A stretch of DNA of 64,000 nt from Didymella arachidicola. Taxonomy: Eukaryota; Ascomycota; Dothideomycetes; Pleosporales; Didymellaceae. Under the pieces are notes generated by a model that was not told the DNA's origin, made no database searches, and worked only from the letters and a program-made list of their open reading frames with translations. Both the position numbers and the translations under genes were made by a program. Each line of letters opens with the position of its first letter. The first letter of the stretch is position 1. The stretch lies in assembly GCA_016630955.3 (NCBI GenBank), contig CM049986.1:1674001-1738000 (forward strand). Reading direction: 5' to 3'. Of the stretch, positions 21,408 to 34,748 are shown one piece after another.

Positions 21408-24400
21408 CTATGCGGAGGCGGTCGCCTCCTCCTTCTCCTCATACTTCTCCCAGTTGGCAAGAATGTTGCCAATTTTGGGCGAGTTTGTGAGCTTGTACAC
21501 ATCCTCGAAGTACTCTTTGGTCAACGCGAATGGCTTTGCTGTCACGTTGGGAATATACTTGCCGACCAGCTTAGAGGGGTCGATGGAGGTCTTGTGGATC
21601 TTCTTAAGCAAGAAGCTTCTGAAAGGCTTGACACCAGAGCGCAAGAAAGTGCTGTGGAAGGGCACATCGATTCCCTTAAGTGGGATGGTAGCGAAGCCAC
21701 GCTGGAGGTCGAGAGGCTTGGGCTTGGCCTCGGTCTGCTCAGCACAACCTTTAATGATCTCGACCAAGTGAGCCTTGACGTCCTCCATTGATAAGCTCTG
21801 CATCAGGGACTGGATGTCAATCTTCTGTTGCTTCAGGTAGTTGGTGACACCAGTGAGAGTGTCGAGAGCGCGGAGGTCACCAGCAGCGACGTACTGCATA
21901 TTGGCGATGTTGTAGTTGACGATCTCAAGGAGCCAACCGGTGGTCTCAGCAATGTTCTCAACAACATACTGGAGAGCCTGCTCATTGAAAGTCTTAGAGA
22001 TCCTGCTAGGGTTGACGGCGCACATGGAGTAGTTGGAGCGGCCAGTCTCATCGCGCTCGACAGCGACTTGCATGGTGAGACCACGGTAGAACACAACCGA
22101 CACCAAGCTCTCGATGGGCATGACCTCGGCAAGCGCAGCAAGAGCACTGTACTCTCCGAGGGAGTGACCAGCGAAAGTGCTGTCACGCTGGACGAGACCC
22201 TTGGAGCGCATGTCCTCGAACGAGGCCTTCTCCATAAGGGTAAGGGCGGGCTGGGTGAACTGTGTTGCCGACAGCAAACCGGTGGGGGAGCGGTACGTGT
22301 AAGACGTGGTGTTCTCGTCAATATCTTTGAAAATCTTCTCGGACTTGATTGATCCGTCCGCAGCGACAGTCTCGAAGGTCATCGAGATGTAGTTTTGGCG
22401 GATAGCCTTACCACGGGGACCACCAAAGTGAATGGTGAGCTCCTTGGGATTGTTCTTCACGATGTTCGTAATAGCGAAGCCTACTGTTTGTTAGCAGAAG
22501 TTTCAGACGAAGCGAGCGAACAATTTACCATAGTTGTCCATGAAGTGCTTGTCGGCACGATCCCAGACCTCCTTAGCGACGGGGCTGCTGTTGTACAGCT
22601 CCATACCCATACCCTGCTCCTGAGAACCTTGGCCTGTGAAGACGTAGGATGTAGTGGGCTGCTCAACCTCGGCCTCACCGAGAAGAACCTTGTCCTCGGT
22701 CTCCTGGTTGCTGACCTCGATCTTGATGATTTTGCGACCAGAAACCATACCGACATGCTGAAGCTTGACGTCGAGCATGTCATCGGGGAGAACCATGCCA
22801 ACAAGGTTCACGTGGTAGCTTCTGACGCGGCCAACGTTGTTCTCAGCCGCCCAGGTCTCAACCAGACTCCTCACAGCAGCACTGGAGTACATGCCGTGAG
22901 TGATAGTGCCAGGCAGGTTCGCGTAGCTGGCGAAAACACGCGACACGTGGATGGGGTTGTAGTCGCCAGAAACACGAGCGTAGTTCTCGTTAGACGCCGG
23001 TGCCCTCAAGGTCAAAGGAGCCTTGCCGTGCAGAGGGATGGGGTTCTCGAAATGGACAGGCTGGTCAATGGTGGTTCCGTTGCGCTGCAAGTAGTCGATG
23101 ACAGGGTTACCGTGAGCAGTACCAGACAGGTAGCTGACGGATGCAATCTGGATGATCTCCTTGGTCGGGAGCTCCAGCAGGACCTCTCCAAGAGTCTCGA
23201 TCTCTGAGAAGATGGTCTTGTTCTTGTACTTCTGCAGGGTCTCAAGCTTGAAGACGAGGGTCTTGCCAAGAAGGTCAACATCAGGCTCCTCGAAGTTGAA
23301 CCACTCCTTCGAGCGAAGGATGGCAACGTCCTTGCTAGTAGCAAGCAGCAGCTGCATTGGCTTCTCAGTCTTCCTCTGGAAAGTGTTCTCGAAGTCGGTA
23401 TAGACACCACGGTACAAGAACTGGCTGGTGACCTCCATGACGGGCTGGCCACCGCGAGTGATGGTTCCGCAGACCTCGACCATCTTACCAGACTCTTGGT
23501 TGATGACAGCGTTGATCTGTGCGGTGGTGTCAAGCACGTCTCCCTTCTTCAGAGGCTCCGCACCAGGAATCATGCGGAAGCCGTTGGACAAGTGGACAAG
23601 CTTCAGAAGATCACCGTCGATGGCACGAGGGAAGATGGGCTTGGTGATGGCCTTCCAGCCGACGACGATAGCAAAGTCCATAGGCGCGAAGACCTCCTTG
23701 CCAGGACGGTCGACAAATGCCTCGCCAGTGATGCCAACAGCGTGGACGAAGTCGTTGATGGCCTCGCTGGTGACAGTAGCACGGCCACCATCGAATTGAG
23801 AAGTGACTGAAGCATCGAAGGGGCAGGCCTCATCACCGAACCAGATCTTGTAGTAGAAGTCCTTGATGCGGTCGTTACGGGCATCCATGACCTCGTGAAT
23901 GGGTGCGTAACCGACGTCAGGACGGTAGGTGAAGCGGAAGGGAAGGGCAACGGCAGATCCGAGAGCAGTGCGCTCCTCGTACATGTTCAGCAGAATCTCG
24001 TTGTCCTTCACGCTGACGTCGACTGTCTTAACGTACTTCGCACCGTGATGCAATTCCTTGACAGTGATCGTAGTCTTGCTAGGATCGTTGGGGTTGCCAA
24101 TCTCCACGGTCATACCCGGAATAGGGGCAAAGATCCTGGACGTCGGGTTGGTCTGGAAACGCTGACCCTGGACGAACACATCGGTCGTGAAGAAAGCGTG
24201 CCTCCAAGAGTAGGTGTTGCCAGCGAGAAGCTGCAGCCACGAAGGAACATCGGGCATAGTAGCGTTCGGCGCCGGCGATAGGCGATAGATGGTCTTGTTC
24301 TCGAGCTGAGACACGGTGAGGCCATCAACTTCTACGCTCTCAGTGGCTGCAAGAAGCGTATTGCCGAAGTATTCGACGACGGGTACCTTGGACTCATCGT

Positions 24401-27400
24401 CACCGTAGACATCGCGCAGCAAGTACTTGATGTGGCCCTCGTGAACTCCGTCAAGGATCTCTTTGATCGGCTCATCAACCTTGGTAGAGTACTTGACGGC
24501 CACAGGACCCTGCAAGATACAAGTCCTGCCAACATCCTGGCCTACAACGGCCTCGATATCCTCAGATTGCCAGAGGGAATCCTTCTTGAAGAAGAACTCG
24601 AAGGTGTCATCAAGGCAGGGAACGAACGGAACAGGCTTCTGTCCACGGCGTTGGCAGAGAAGCAAGAAGTGCTGAGCATCTTGAGCGTTGATCAACTGCT
24701 CATCGGCCTCGGGATACGCCTTGAAGACTTGCTCGATTGTCTGGAATGGGTCGTTGAGCTCCTCGTAGCTCTGAATGATCGACTCGCCGCCAGACTTGCT
24801 GAAACGCTCCTCCACTCGGCGTATGAAGTCACCAGTTAGGCGCTTCAAGCTTTGGTCAATCCAGCGGGACTGGTGCTTGACGTACATGAGATCGACCATG
24901 CGCTGGATGACCTCCGAGTATGTCATGTCCTCGAGGTCAACAGACTCGCCCTTCTTGTTCCTGCCGAACCAGACCTTTTGAAAGTCCTCATTGAGCTTCT
25001 TGATGATGTAATCACGCATCTTCTTTAGCTCAGGGATACGCTTAGCCTTGTCGAGGGCAAAAATCTTCTGATCCATCTCGAACCAAAAGATGACACCACG
25101 AGTCGCGAGCTGATGGATCGGCTCACCCATCTCGGAGCGAACAGTAATGACACCACCGGCAGGACCCTTGTAAGTCTTGTCCCAGTCGGCGTCGTCGAGA
25201 CCAGGGGCATCGACGATAGCTTGCTTGGCTGAGGGCGATGTGTGAGCCTCCTTAGCGGTCATGACACGGCTACCAAACAAACACCCATCGAACGGCATGG
25301 GGGGATATCCAAACTTGGTCGACCAGCTGCCAGTCAGGTAGGGGTACGTGTCCTCGGCACCACCGAAACCGGAACCGGCAACGAGAATGAGGTTCTCGCA
25401 CTTACGGAGACGGCCGTACATCTGAAGGATAGGCTGGTGGAAATCTTCGAAGGAGTGATGACCACCACCACGACCTCCGGTCCACTGAAGGACTACTGGG
25501 AAAGTCGGGTTTGCCTTGGCGATATTGATAGTCGCCTGGATGGCCTCGACAGACCCGGGCTTGAAGGCAATGTGCTTGATACCCAGAGTCTGGATATACT
25601 CGTTGGCAATTTCGATGGAGGGTATACCAGCACCAATAGTCAGACCCTCAATGGGGACGCCGTCAGCCCTGAGCTTAGCGAGAAGAGGAATCTGCCAGCC
25701 CATGGCGCGAGGATTGATGTAAATCAAATTGATACTGATACCGCGCCCAGCTGGGATGTTCTTCTCGATTTTGGTTAGGGCCTCGGTCAATGACTTCTCG
25801 TTGTAGTAGCCTCCACTTGCAAGCTCAATCTCGTAGCCAGCGTTCATGGTCGCAGCAACAAAGTCCCATGGGACAGTGCAGGGTGTCATACCGGCGACCA
25901 TGACAGGAGGGAGACCGAGCATACGACTCATCTTGGTGTCGACGTAGGTCTGGCCGGTCGATGTCTTGATGAGCTTGGGGCCATGCTCCTTGACCCAATC
26001 GACGGCGTACGTGACAGCGTGCTCGAAGTCACGGTCGAAGAGTTCGGGCTTGTAGCCGACTTCAACATTTTGACCGTCAATAGCACCAGCAAGGATGACG
26101 CGGACACCGGTGCCCTCCTTATTGCGGTTCGTGAGCACACCAAGACCAGAGATGCCACCAGGACCAAAGTCGAGGATGTGTGTAGCCTTGGGGAACACCG
26201 TCGCTTTTTCCCATTCGACCGAGTCGCTGGTGATCATCCGTATAAGTGCAGGGACAACATTGTCAGATCCATCCTCACGAATGTCCTTGCCCGTGTGTGT
26301 ATCGAACAATGGCACACCAAGGTCGCTCGCGGCAATTTTGATGTCCTTGAGATCATCCTCGAGCTGTTTTGTAGCTTCGGCAAGGTATGGGCTGTGGAAC
26401 GGCGCGGTGATCGGGAGGAAGCGGTTGACGAAGCGGACCTTACGGTCAGGGTAGGGAATTCTGGTCTGGTCCAGACCGGTAGGGGCCTTGACCTTACGCA
26501 GACGAAGGTTGAGACCGTACAGAGAGATTGGAGGACCAGTAACGACAAAGTTACGGGCACTGTTGATCAGTGATATGGCAATGTGCCTATCCTGGGGCAG
26601 ATGTGCATTTGTCGCGTCAATGTGATCCTGAACAGCCTTGCGAGACAAATCGCGAATCGACAACATGGGTGTCGGGGTACCCTCGCTATTGTCGATCGAG
26701 TCTCGTAGGACGTTGGGTGCAAGCGATGTCCTGGGGAACGCCTGCTGACTGCGTGTACCGATCCAGAAGAGGATCTCAATCGCCTTCTTGGCAGACTTCT
26801 CGAAAGTCTCCCAGTTCTTCGATTCGGCAATTGCAGTGGCTGTGACAACACCCTGAGAGTGACCAGTGACACCAGAGAGGCGGCTACGTATGTGGCCAGG
26901 GTGGCTGCCAAGGACTCTGCATGTCACAACGTAGTGTGCAAGCTGTGTAAGACCGATCAAGGGAAAGCTAACCGGCGCGGAGACGAGGTAGTCGACGTCA
27001 GGCTGAGCCTCGCGGTTGTTCAACCATCGCATGACATCCAGGCCCTTCGAGTAGAGCTTCTCTGCACGCGGGTCGCGCGACAGAGTGAGCAAATGCTGTG
27101 CCTCGGCCGCAATGAAATCCTCAACGAACGAAGGGTATGTGTTGTAGATCTCACGGAGTTCATCGAAGTACTCCTCAATGTTACCCTGGCCACCCAGAAC
27201 AGCGTAGATGAAGGCATTCTCGTCTGAAGCCTCGCGGAAGAGGGCAGACTCGTGGTGCTTGATCGGCCTCTCGACAGCGGCGCGAGCGGCGTAGTATGAT
27301 CGCACTGTCTCCAGTTTCTTCTCGGTAATGCCGGGAAGAGTGGCGGCCAGCGCATGCACCTCATTGCCCCGCAAGAAAGCGCGCTCGAACTCAGTGAGAA

Positions 27401-27701
27401 CAAGCTTGAGGACCTCCTCGAAAGAGTCGGGGTCCTCACCCTCCTCTACCTCCTTGGCAATGAAGCCGAGGTAGCGTGCAACCAGTTCGACAACCGATGA
27501 TGGCTCGTCATCCTGTGCGAGTTCGTCTGTAGGCTCAGGCAATGTCTGCTTGAAGGTATCCCTCAATTGCTGGGCATTGAAGTGCAGGGCGGTCGGGATG
27601 AGGAGGGTGTACTCGAGTGAGCCGTGGGTGAGGATCAGCGGGCGCAGATTTGCTGCAGAGCGCGGCGTGGAAATGCCGGTCTGCTGTCCTGATCCATACA
27701 T
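21408..27701 (-). CDS. FAS1: Fatty acid synthase subunit beta (type I FAS)
   Basis: Beta chain of the fungal cytosolic type I FAS dodecamer. Exons 27701-22529 and 22480-21408 (48-bp intron) give 2081 residues. The start MYGSGQQTGISTPRSAANLRP matches the family; the open frame upstream of it runs through a TTTTCAG acceptor-like site just 5' of the ATG, so a 5'-UTR intron is likely. Domains in order: starter acetyltransferase with GHSQGV (S282); enoyl reductase (segment MLGLPPVMVAGMTP and GGGHHSFEDFHQP); a central hotdog region with the dehydratase; MaoC-like dehydratase (ARVSGDYNPIHVSRVFASY); and malonyl/palmitoyl transferase with GHSLGEY (S1831), split from the rest by the intron. It is divergent from FAS2 with 1.36 kb between starts, so the two subunits can be co-regulated for stoichiometry. 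Confidence 0.96.
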
Positions 27702-29062
27702 GCTGAGCGATTTGACGCCTGAAAAGCTGTAACGAGCTCGAATTAGCTTCGTCGTCTTGGATTTGGCTTGCGGAGGGGTTCGCTGGTGCGGCCAACTCGG
27801 TGACATCAAAGAGCATAGAAATGAAATTGGTGCATACCTCCAAAAGACAGGTCTGGTCTAAATTACAAGTATATGGAAGGAATGGGATGCACGGGAAGGT
27901 GCGTCTGCGGCGCCGTGAGCGTTCATTCGATTTTGGTGATGCACTGAAGCTTTGGGGAAGAGCTATCAAAGATCACCACGATCATGACACATCTCCCGCC
28001 GTGCTGCTCGTCGCCACAGGGACCCAATACATACCTGTTTGCGCGGGTAAAAACTAATCAACCTGGAATGCTCGGGATTTCGTCCTGACTGCTAGTGCTC
28101 GCAGCTCCCTTGCGGTGTGTGCTAAGTGCTGTGTCGGTGCAAGACGTCCACCGCGACAGGCAGCAGAGTTGCAGAGGGTATATGAGGAGTAATCAGAGGA
28201 GAGGGGAGGGTCAATTGGGCGAGTAGAGATGTAGGAAAATGCCGGGCAGCGCAGAATGGCGTGTCTATTATCCGCGGCGAGCTGTTGACTTCGAAAAAGT
28301 CGGGCCACCCAAGGTCGGTTTGGACCCGCGCTAGCGGAGCAGGGGTAGGCCCACTTGCATGGTGTGTGCATGGGTGTGCCTTCTGCGGCCAAAGCGTTGG
28401 GGAAGGAAGGACCCCTCAAAACATGGCTCCGGCAGCTGCACTGGGCGAACCAGCATACCAACAATGCCTAATTCGTGTGCCTGACAGGCGCAAACGGTGC
28501 TCTGATAAGAGCTCCCCGCATCGTTGAACGCCTGCAGCTTGTTGAGCACAGTGTTGGAGGCGGGTGTGGGCCGACGTGGTGTGTTCCCTGGGCCCGCACT
28601 GGACTCGCGACACCCACCGCCTTTGGTGGCTATCTCTCGCAAGACTGGCGAAATTTGTGTTGAGAGCCAGAGCATGGACCGGCTAGGCCGCAGGGGTGCG
28701 TGACTTTTAGAGCGGTGCACGAATCCTCAACGGCCAGAGGACACGTCCAGTAAAGTCTCTGCCATTCGAACGAGATAAACAGTCAATGCGTTGGATGCTG
28801 TGTTCCTGCTGCACCCGTCCGCTCTCCCACTTCTCCCAATAATTTGCCTTTGGGGAGTTACCTTGCCCGTCCCCAGCATCCACCCATCTAATTCCAGCAC
28901 GCTCTCACCAGCGTCGTTGTTCCTTCTTTAGACACACTATACCCCTCCTTTCGCCCTGTACTAGACCAGAGATACCCATTGAGCTCCGGCGAGCTTTGGC
29001 AGCTTCTCTAAACTCCCCATTCGACTCGACTACCCATCCGCACCACACGCATCCTCAGCATC
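27702..29062. promoter_or_regulatory. Shared divergent FAS1/FAS2 control region
   Basis: A 1361-bp region separates the two start codons, with no gene between. It should hold both promoters, the 5' UTRs and the probable FAS1 5'-UTR intron (acceptor near 27719). Pyrimidine-rich tracts precede FAS2 (about 28810-28990). I saw no long open frame that looks coding. Specific fatty-acid or inositol/choline response elements could not be assigned by eye. Confidence 0.7.
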
Positions 29063-32000
29063 ATGCGTCCCGAGGTCGAGCAAGAGCTCTCGCACACGCT
29101 GCTCATCGAGCTGCTTGCATATCAGTTTGCCTCGCCCGTGAGGTGGATTGAGACGCAGGATGTGGTTCTCGGCGAAAACACCACAGAGCGCATTGTCGAA
29201 ATTGGCCCTGCAGACACACTCGGTGTGATGGCCAAGCGCACATTGGCCTCCAAATACGAAGCTCACGATGCGGCGCTATCTGTCCAGCGTCAAATTCTAT
29301 GCTACAACAAGGACGCCAAAGACATCTACTACGATGTAGACCCTGTTGAGGATGAGCCCGAGGCCGCTCCAGCTGCCAGCGGAGGCGCCCCAGCAGCGGC
29401 AGCATCATCAGCGCCCGCAGTAGCGGCTCCTGTGGCAGCCGCCCCTGCTCCTGGCGCTGGCCCTGCTGCTCAGGTGCCAGATGCACCAGTTACAGCGACC
29501 GACATCCTGCGGGCATTGGTCGCTCAGAAGCTAAAGAAGCCTCTCATGGACATTCCTCTCAGCAAAGCCATCAAGGACCTGGTTGGAGGTAAGCAATGAG
29601 GACCGTTCGAAGGGATTCGATCTAACAAAATCCAGGAAAATCCACTCTCCAGAACGAGATCCTCGGAGATCTGGGTAAAGAATTCGGCTCCACCCCCGAG
29701 AAGCCTGAAGACACACCCCTCGACGAACTCGGTGCGTCGATGCAGGCTACCTTCAATGGTCAGCTTGGAAAGCAGTCCGCCTCCCTCATTGCCCGCATGG
29801 TCTCCTCGAAAATGCCTGGTGGCTTCAACATCACAGCTGTGCGCAAGCACTTGGAGACAAGATGGGGTCTGGCCCAAGGGCGACAGGACGGTGTACTGTT
29901 GCTCGCCATAACAAATGAGCCGGCAGCACGTCTCGGTTCCGAGACCGATGGAAAGGCGTTCTTGGACGAGCAGGCCAATAAATACGCACCAATTGCTGGC
30001 ATCAGTCTTTCTGCCCCTACAGCTGGGGGCGACGGCGGCGCCGCTGGCGGCGGTATGATGATGGACCCTGCGGCCATTGACGCTCTCACAAAGGATCAGC
30101 GCGCTCTTTTCAAGCAGCAGCTGGAGCTGTTCGCTAGATATCTCAAGATCGACCTGCGCGCTGGCGACAAATCGTTCGTTGACGCGACAAAGGCACAGTC
30201 TGCGCTTCAAGCGCAATTGGACCTGTGGACAACGGAGCATGGTGACTTCTACGCTTCAGGAATTGAGCCTCAATTCACTCCCTTGAAAGCGCGTGTCTAC
30301 GACTCTTCCTGGAACTGGGCGCGTCAGGATGCGCTCACCATGTACTACGACATCATCTTCGGCAAGCTCAAGGCTGTTGATCGCGAGATTGTCAGCCGTT
30401 GCATTGCCATTATGAACCGCTCAAACCCGCTCCTGCTTGACTTCATGCAATACCACATGGACCACTGCCCGACTGAACGCGGCGAGACCTATGAGCTCGC
30501 GAAAGAGCTTGGCCAGCAGCTCATCGACAACTGCCGAGACGTTCTCAACGAGCCCCCTGTCTACAAGGATGTCGCTGTGCCCACAGCTCCGCACCTTGAG
30601 ATTGATGCTCGCGGCAACATGAATTACGAGGAGGCTCCTCGCGCAAGCGTCCGTAAGCTGGAGCATTACGTCCGTGAGATGGCCGAGGGCGGCAAGCTCT
30701 CCGAGTACGGCAATCGCACAAAGGTCCAGAACGACCTGCAGCGCATCTACAAGCTCATCAAACAGCAACACAAGCTCTCCAAGTCTTCTCAGTTGCAGAT
30801 CAAAAGTCTGTACAGCAACGTCATTCGCTCTCTATCGATGAACGAGGGACAGATCATTCCCAACGAGAACGGCAAGAAGGGCAAGAGTGGCCGCAACGGT
30901 CGTGCCAACGGCTCTGCGAAGCAGGGCAAGGTCGAGACTATTCCGTTCCTCCACCTGAAGAGGAAGGATGACCACGGGTGGGAGTACAGCAAGAAACTGA
31001 CCGGTGTCTACCTTGACTGCCTTGAGAACGCTGCCAGCAACGGTGTCACTTTCCAGGGCAAATACGCTTTGATGACGGGTGCTGGCGCCGGCTCCATTGG
31101 TGCCCAAGTTTTGCAGGGTCTGATTAGCGGTGGTGCAAAGGTCGTTGTTACTACATCAAGGTTCTCCCGCGAAGTCACCGAGTACTACCAGTCCATGTAC
31201 ACTCGCTATGGGGCTCGTGGCTCTCAGCTCATCGTTGTTCCTTTCAATCAGGGAAGCAACCAGGACGTTGAGGCCCTCGTCGACTACATCTATGATCCCA
31301 AGAAGGGTCTCGGCTGGGACCTTGATCTCATCGTTCCTTTCGCTGCCATCCCCGAGAACGGCCGTGAGATCGACAGCATCGACTCCAAGTCTGAACTTGC
31401 TCACCGTATCATGTTAACAAACCTGCTCCGTATGCTTGGCGCTGTCAAGAAGCAGAAGCAGACTTTCGGTTACGAGACTCGCCCTGCGCAGGTCATTCTG
31501 CCCCTCTCCCCCAACCACGGTACCTTCGGTAACGACGGTCTCTACTCTGAGTCCAAGATGTCTCTTGAGACTCTTTTCTCCAGATGGCACTCGGAAAGCT
31601 GGGGCAACTACCTCACAATCTGCGGTGCTGTCATTGGCTGGACCCGTGGAACGGGTCTTATGGGCGCGAACAACATCGTCGCTGAGGGTATTGAGAAGTA
31701 CGGTGTGCGCACCTTCTCTCAGCAAGAGATGGCCTTCAACTTGCTCGGTCTGATGGCCCCCGCGATTGTTAACCTCTGCCAGGTCGAGCCTGTTTGGGCT
31801 GACTTGAACGGTGGCTTCCAGTACATCCCCAACCTCAAGGATCTTATGACCGATCTCCGCAAGGAGCTCACTGAGACTAGCGATGTACGCAGGGCCGTTA
31901 TCAAGGAGAACGCTATTGAGAACAAGGTTGTCAACGGCGAGGCCAGCGAGGCTCTGTACAAGAAGGCCAAGATCGAGCCGAGAGCCAACTTGAAGTTCGA

Positions 32001-34748
32001 CTTCCCCAAGCTCCCCGACTGGGACGCTGAAGTCAAGCCTCTCAACGAGGATCTGAAGGGCATGGTCGATCTTGAGAAGGTCGTTGTGGTCACCGGTTTC
32101 GCCGAAGTTGGTCCTTGGGGTAACTCCAGGACCCGCTGGGAGATGGAGGCTTACGGCGAATTCTCGCTCGAGGGCTCCGTTGAGATGGCCTGGATCATGG
32201 GTCTTATCAAGAACCACAATGGTCCTCTCAAGGGCAAGAGCTATTCTGGCTGGGTTGATGCTAAGACCAATGAGCCTGTTGATGATAAGGACGTCAAGCC
32301 TAAGTACGAGAAGTACATTCTCGAGCACAGCGGTATCCGTCTCATCGAGCCTGAGCTCTTCAACGGTTACGACCCCAAGAAGAAGCAGCTCATGCAGGAG
32401 ATCCAAATCGAGGAGGACCTCGATCCCTTCGAGGCATCAAAGGAGACTGCTGAAGAGTTCAAGCGCCAGCATGGCGACAAGGTCGAGATCTTCGCCATCG
32501 AGGACTCTGGGGAGTACACTGTTCGCATGAAGAAGGGCGCCACTCTCATCATCCCCAAGGCTCTTCGCTTCGACCGTCTTGTTGCTGGTCAAATCCCCAC
32601 CGGGTGGGATGCCAAGAAGTACGGTGTTCCTGAGGACATCATCTCCCAGGTCGACCCCGTCACTCTCTTCGTCCTTGTATCCACAGCAGAGTGTCTGCTT
32701 TCCAGCGGTATCACTGACCCTTACGAATTCTACAAGTACGTCCACTTGTCGGAGGTCGGTAACTGCGTCGGTTCCGGTATTGGTGGTACCACTGCTTTGA
32801 GGGGAATGTACAAGGACCGCTTCCTTGACAAGCCCGTCCAAAAGGATATCCTCCAGGAGTCTTTCATCAACACCATGAGCGCCTGGGTCAACATGTTGCT
32901 CATGTCATCCACAGGTCCCATCAAGACCCCTGTCGGTGCTTGCGCTACTGCGGTCGAGTCAATTGATATTGGTTACGATACCATTGTTGAGGGCAAGGCT
33001 CGTGTCTGCTTCGTTGGTGGTTTCGATGATTTCCAGGAGGAAGGCTCTTACGAGTTTGCCAACATGAAGGCTACCAGCAACGCTGAGGATGAGTTTGCCC
33101 ATGGTCGTACACCCAAGGAAATGTCTCGTCCCACCACAACGACCCGTAACGGTTTTATGGAGTCGCAAGGTTGCGGTATGCAAGTCATCATGGATGCCAA
33201 ATTGGCTCTCGATATGGGACTTCCTATTTACGGTGTTCTTGGCTTCACTGCCACTGCCACTGATAAGATTGGTCGCTCCGTCCCTGCTCCTGGTAAGGGT
33301 GTCTTGACCACTGCTCGTGAGCAGGCCTCCAGGTTCCCCTCGCCTTTGCTCGACATCAAGTACAGAAAGCGCCAGATGGACCTCCGCCGCAAACAGATCA
33401 AGCAATGGCAGGAGTCGGAGCTTCTGTACCTCCAGGAGGAACTTGCTGCGATCAATGACTCTGCCGGTGAGGACTTTAGCGAGGCCGAGTACCTCCAGGA
33501 GCGCGCCAACCACATTGAGCTTGAGGCTCAGCGTCAAGAGAAGGACGCGCTCAACAGCCTTGGCAATAATTTCTGGAAAAAGGATCCCCGCATTGCCCCT
33601 CTCCGTGGCGCCCTCGCCACCTGGGGTCTCACCATTGACGACCTCGACGTTGCTTCTTTCCACGGCACATCGACTGTTGCCAACGACAAGAACGAGTCAA
33701 GCGTTATTTGCGAGCAGATGCGCCACCTTGGCCGTAAGAAGGGCAACGCACTGCTCGGTATCTTCCAGAAGTACCTCACTGGTCATCCTAAGGGTGCCGC
33801 TGGTGCCTGGATGTTCAACGGCTGTCTGCAGGTCCTCAACTCCGGTCTTGTTCCCGGTAACCGCAATGCAGACAACGTCGACAAGATCATGGAGCAGTTC
33901 GATTACATTGTATATCCTTCGCAGTCGATCCAGACCGACGGTATCAAGGCCTTCTCGGTCACTTCGTTTGGTTTCGGTCAGAAGGGCGCCCAGGCCATCG
34001 GTATCCATCCCAAGTACCTGTATGCCGCTCTCGAGCACCACCAATTCGCTGCCTATAAGCAGAAGGTTGAGGCTCGCCAGAAGAAGGCTTACCGCTACTT
34101 CCACGATGGTCTCATCAACAACACCATGTTCCGCGCCAAGGACAAAGCTCCTTACGAGGACGACAAGATGCAGGAGGTCTTCCTTAACCCTCGCGCGCGT
34201 GTCACTCTTGATAAGAAGACTGCTACCTACGGTTTCCCCAAAAACGCCGCTGCGGAGCCCAAGAAGGACAAGAAGGCTGAAGAGACACAGAAGATGGTCG
34301 AGTCGCTGACAAAGGCCACAGCTTCGGCGAACACCAAAGTTGGTGTTGATGTTGAGAGCGTTAGCGCCATCAACATCGAGAATGAGACCTTCATTGAGCG
34401 TAACTTCACGGCGAAGGAGATTGCTTACTGCCAGAAGGCCGCCAACCCCCAGGCCAGCTTCACTGGTAAGTGGTCGGCAAAGGAGGCTGTTTTCAAGTCC
34501 TTGGGTGTTCAGGGCAAGGGCGCTGGTGCTCCCTTGAAGGACATTGAGATCGGTAACGACGAGACCGGTGCACCGGTTGTCGAGGTAAGCCTGCAAAACA
34601 ATGTATATTCTTTGCGCGGATGCTAACATCCTGCCAGCTTACGGGACACGCCCAAGAAGAGGCTAAGCGTGTTGGCGTCAAGAGCATCAACATCAGTATC
34701 AGTCACTCGGATGAGCAGGCCGTTTCTGTCGCCATCGCACAGTTCTAG
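29063..34748 (+). CDS. FAS2: Fatty acid synthase subunit alpha (type I FAS)
   Basis: Alpha chain of type I FAS, carrying ACP, ketoreductase, ketosynthase and the self-activating phosphopantetheinyl transferase. Exons 29063-29588, 29636-34584 and 34638-34748 (introns 47 and 53 bp) give 1861 residues. The N-terminus MRPEVEQELSHTLLIELLAY leads to an Ala/Pro linker and the ACP, whose pantetheine Ser is S178 in VGGKSTLQNEI; the first intron cuts the codon two residues before it. The ketoreductase has TGAGAGSIGAQVL (from residue 656). The ketosynthase active site is C1278 in GACATAVESID, with H1518 (FHGTST) and H1559 (HPKGAAGA). The C-terminal PPTase has VGVDVESV (D1747) and WSAKEAVFKSLGV. All catalytic residues are present. 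It partners the divergent FAS1 gene. Confidence 0.96.

Noticed and set aside
31414..32406. 330-codon frames antisense to FAS2
   Set aside because: Shadow frames of the highly conserved FAS2 coding sequence, caused by its codon bias.
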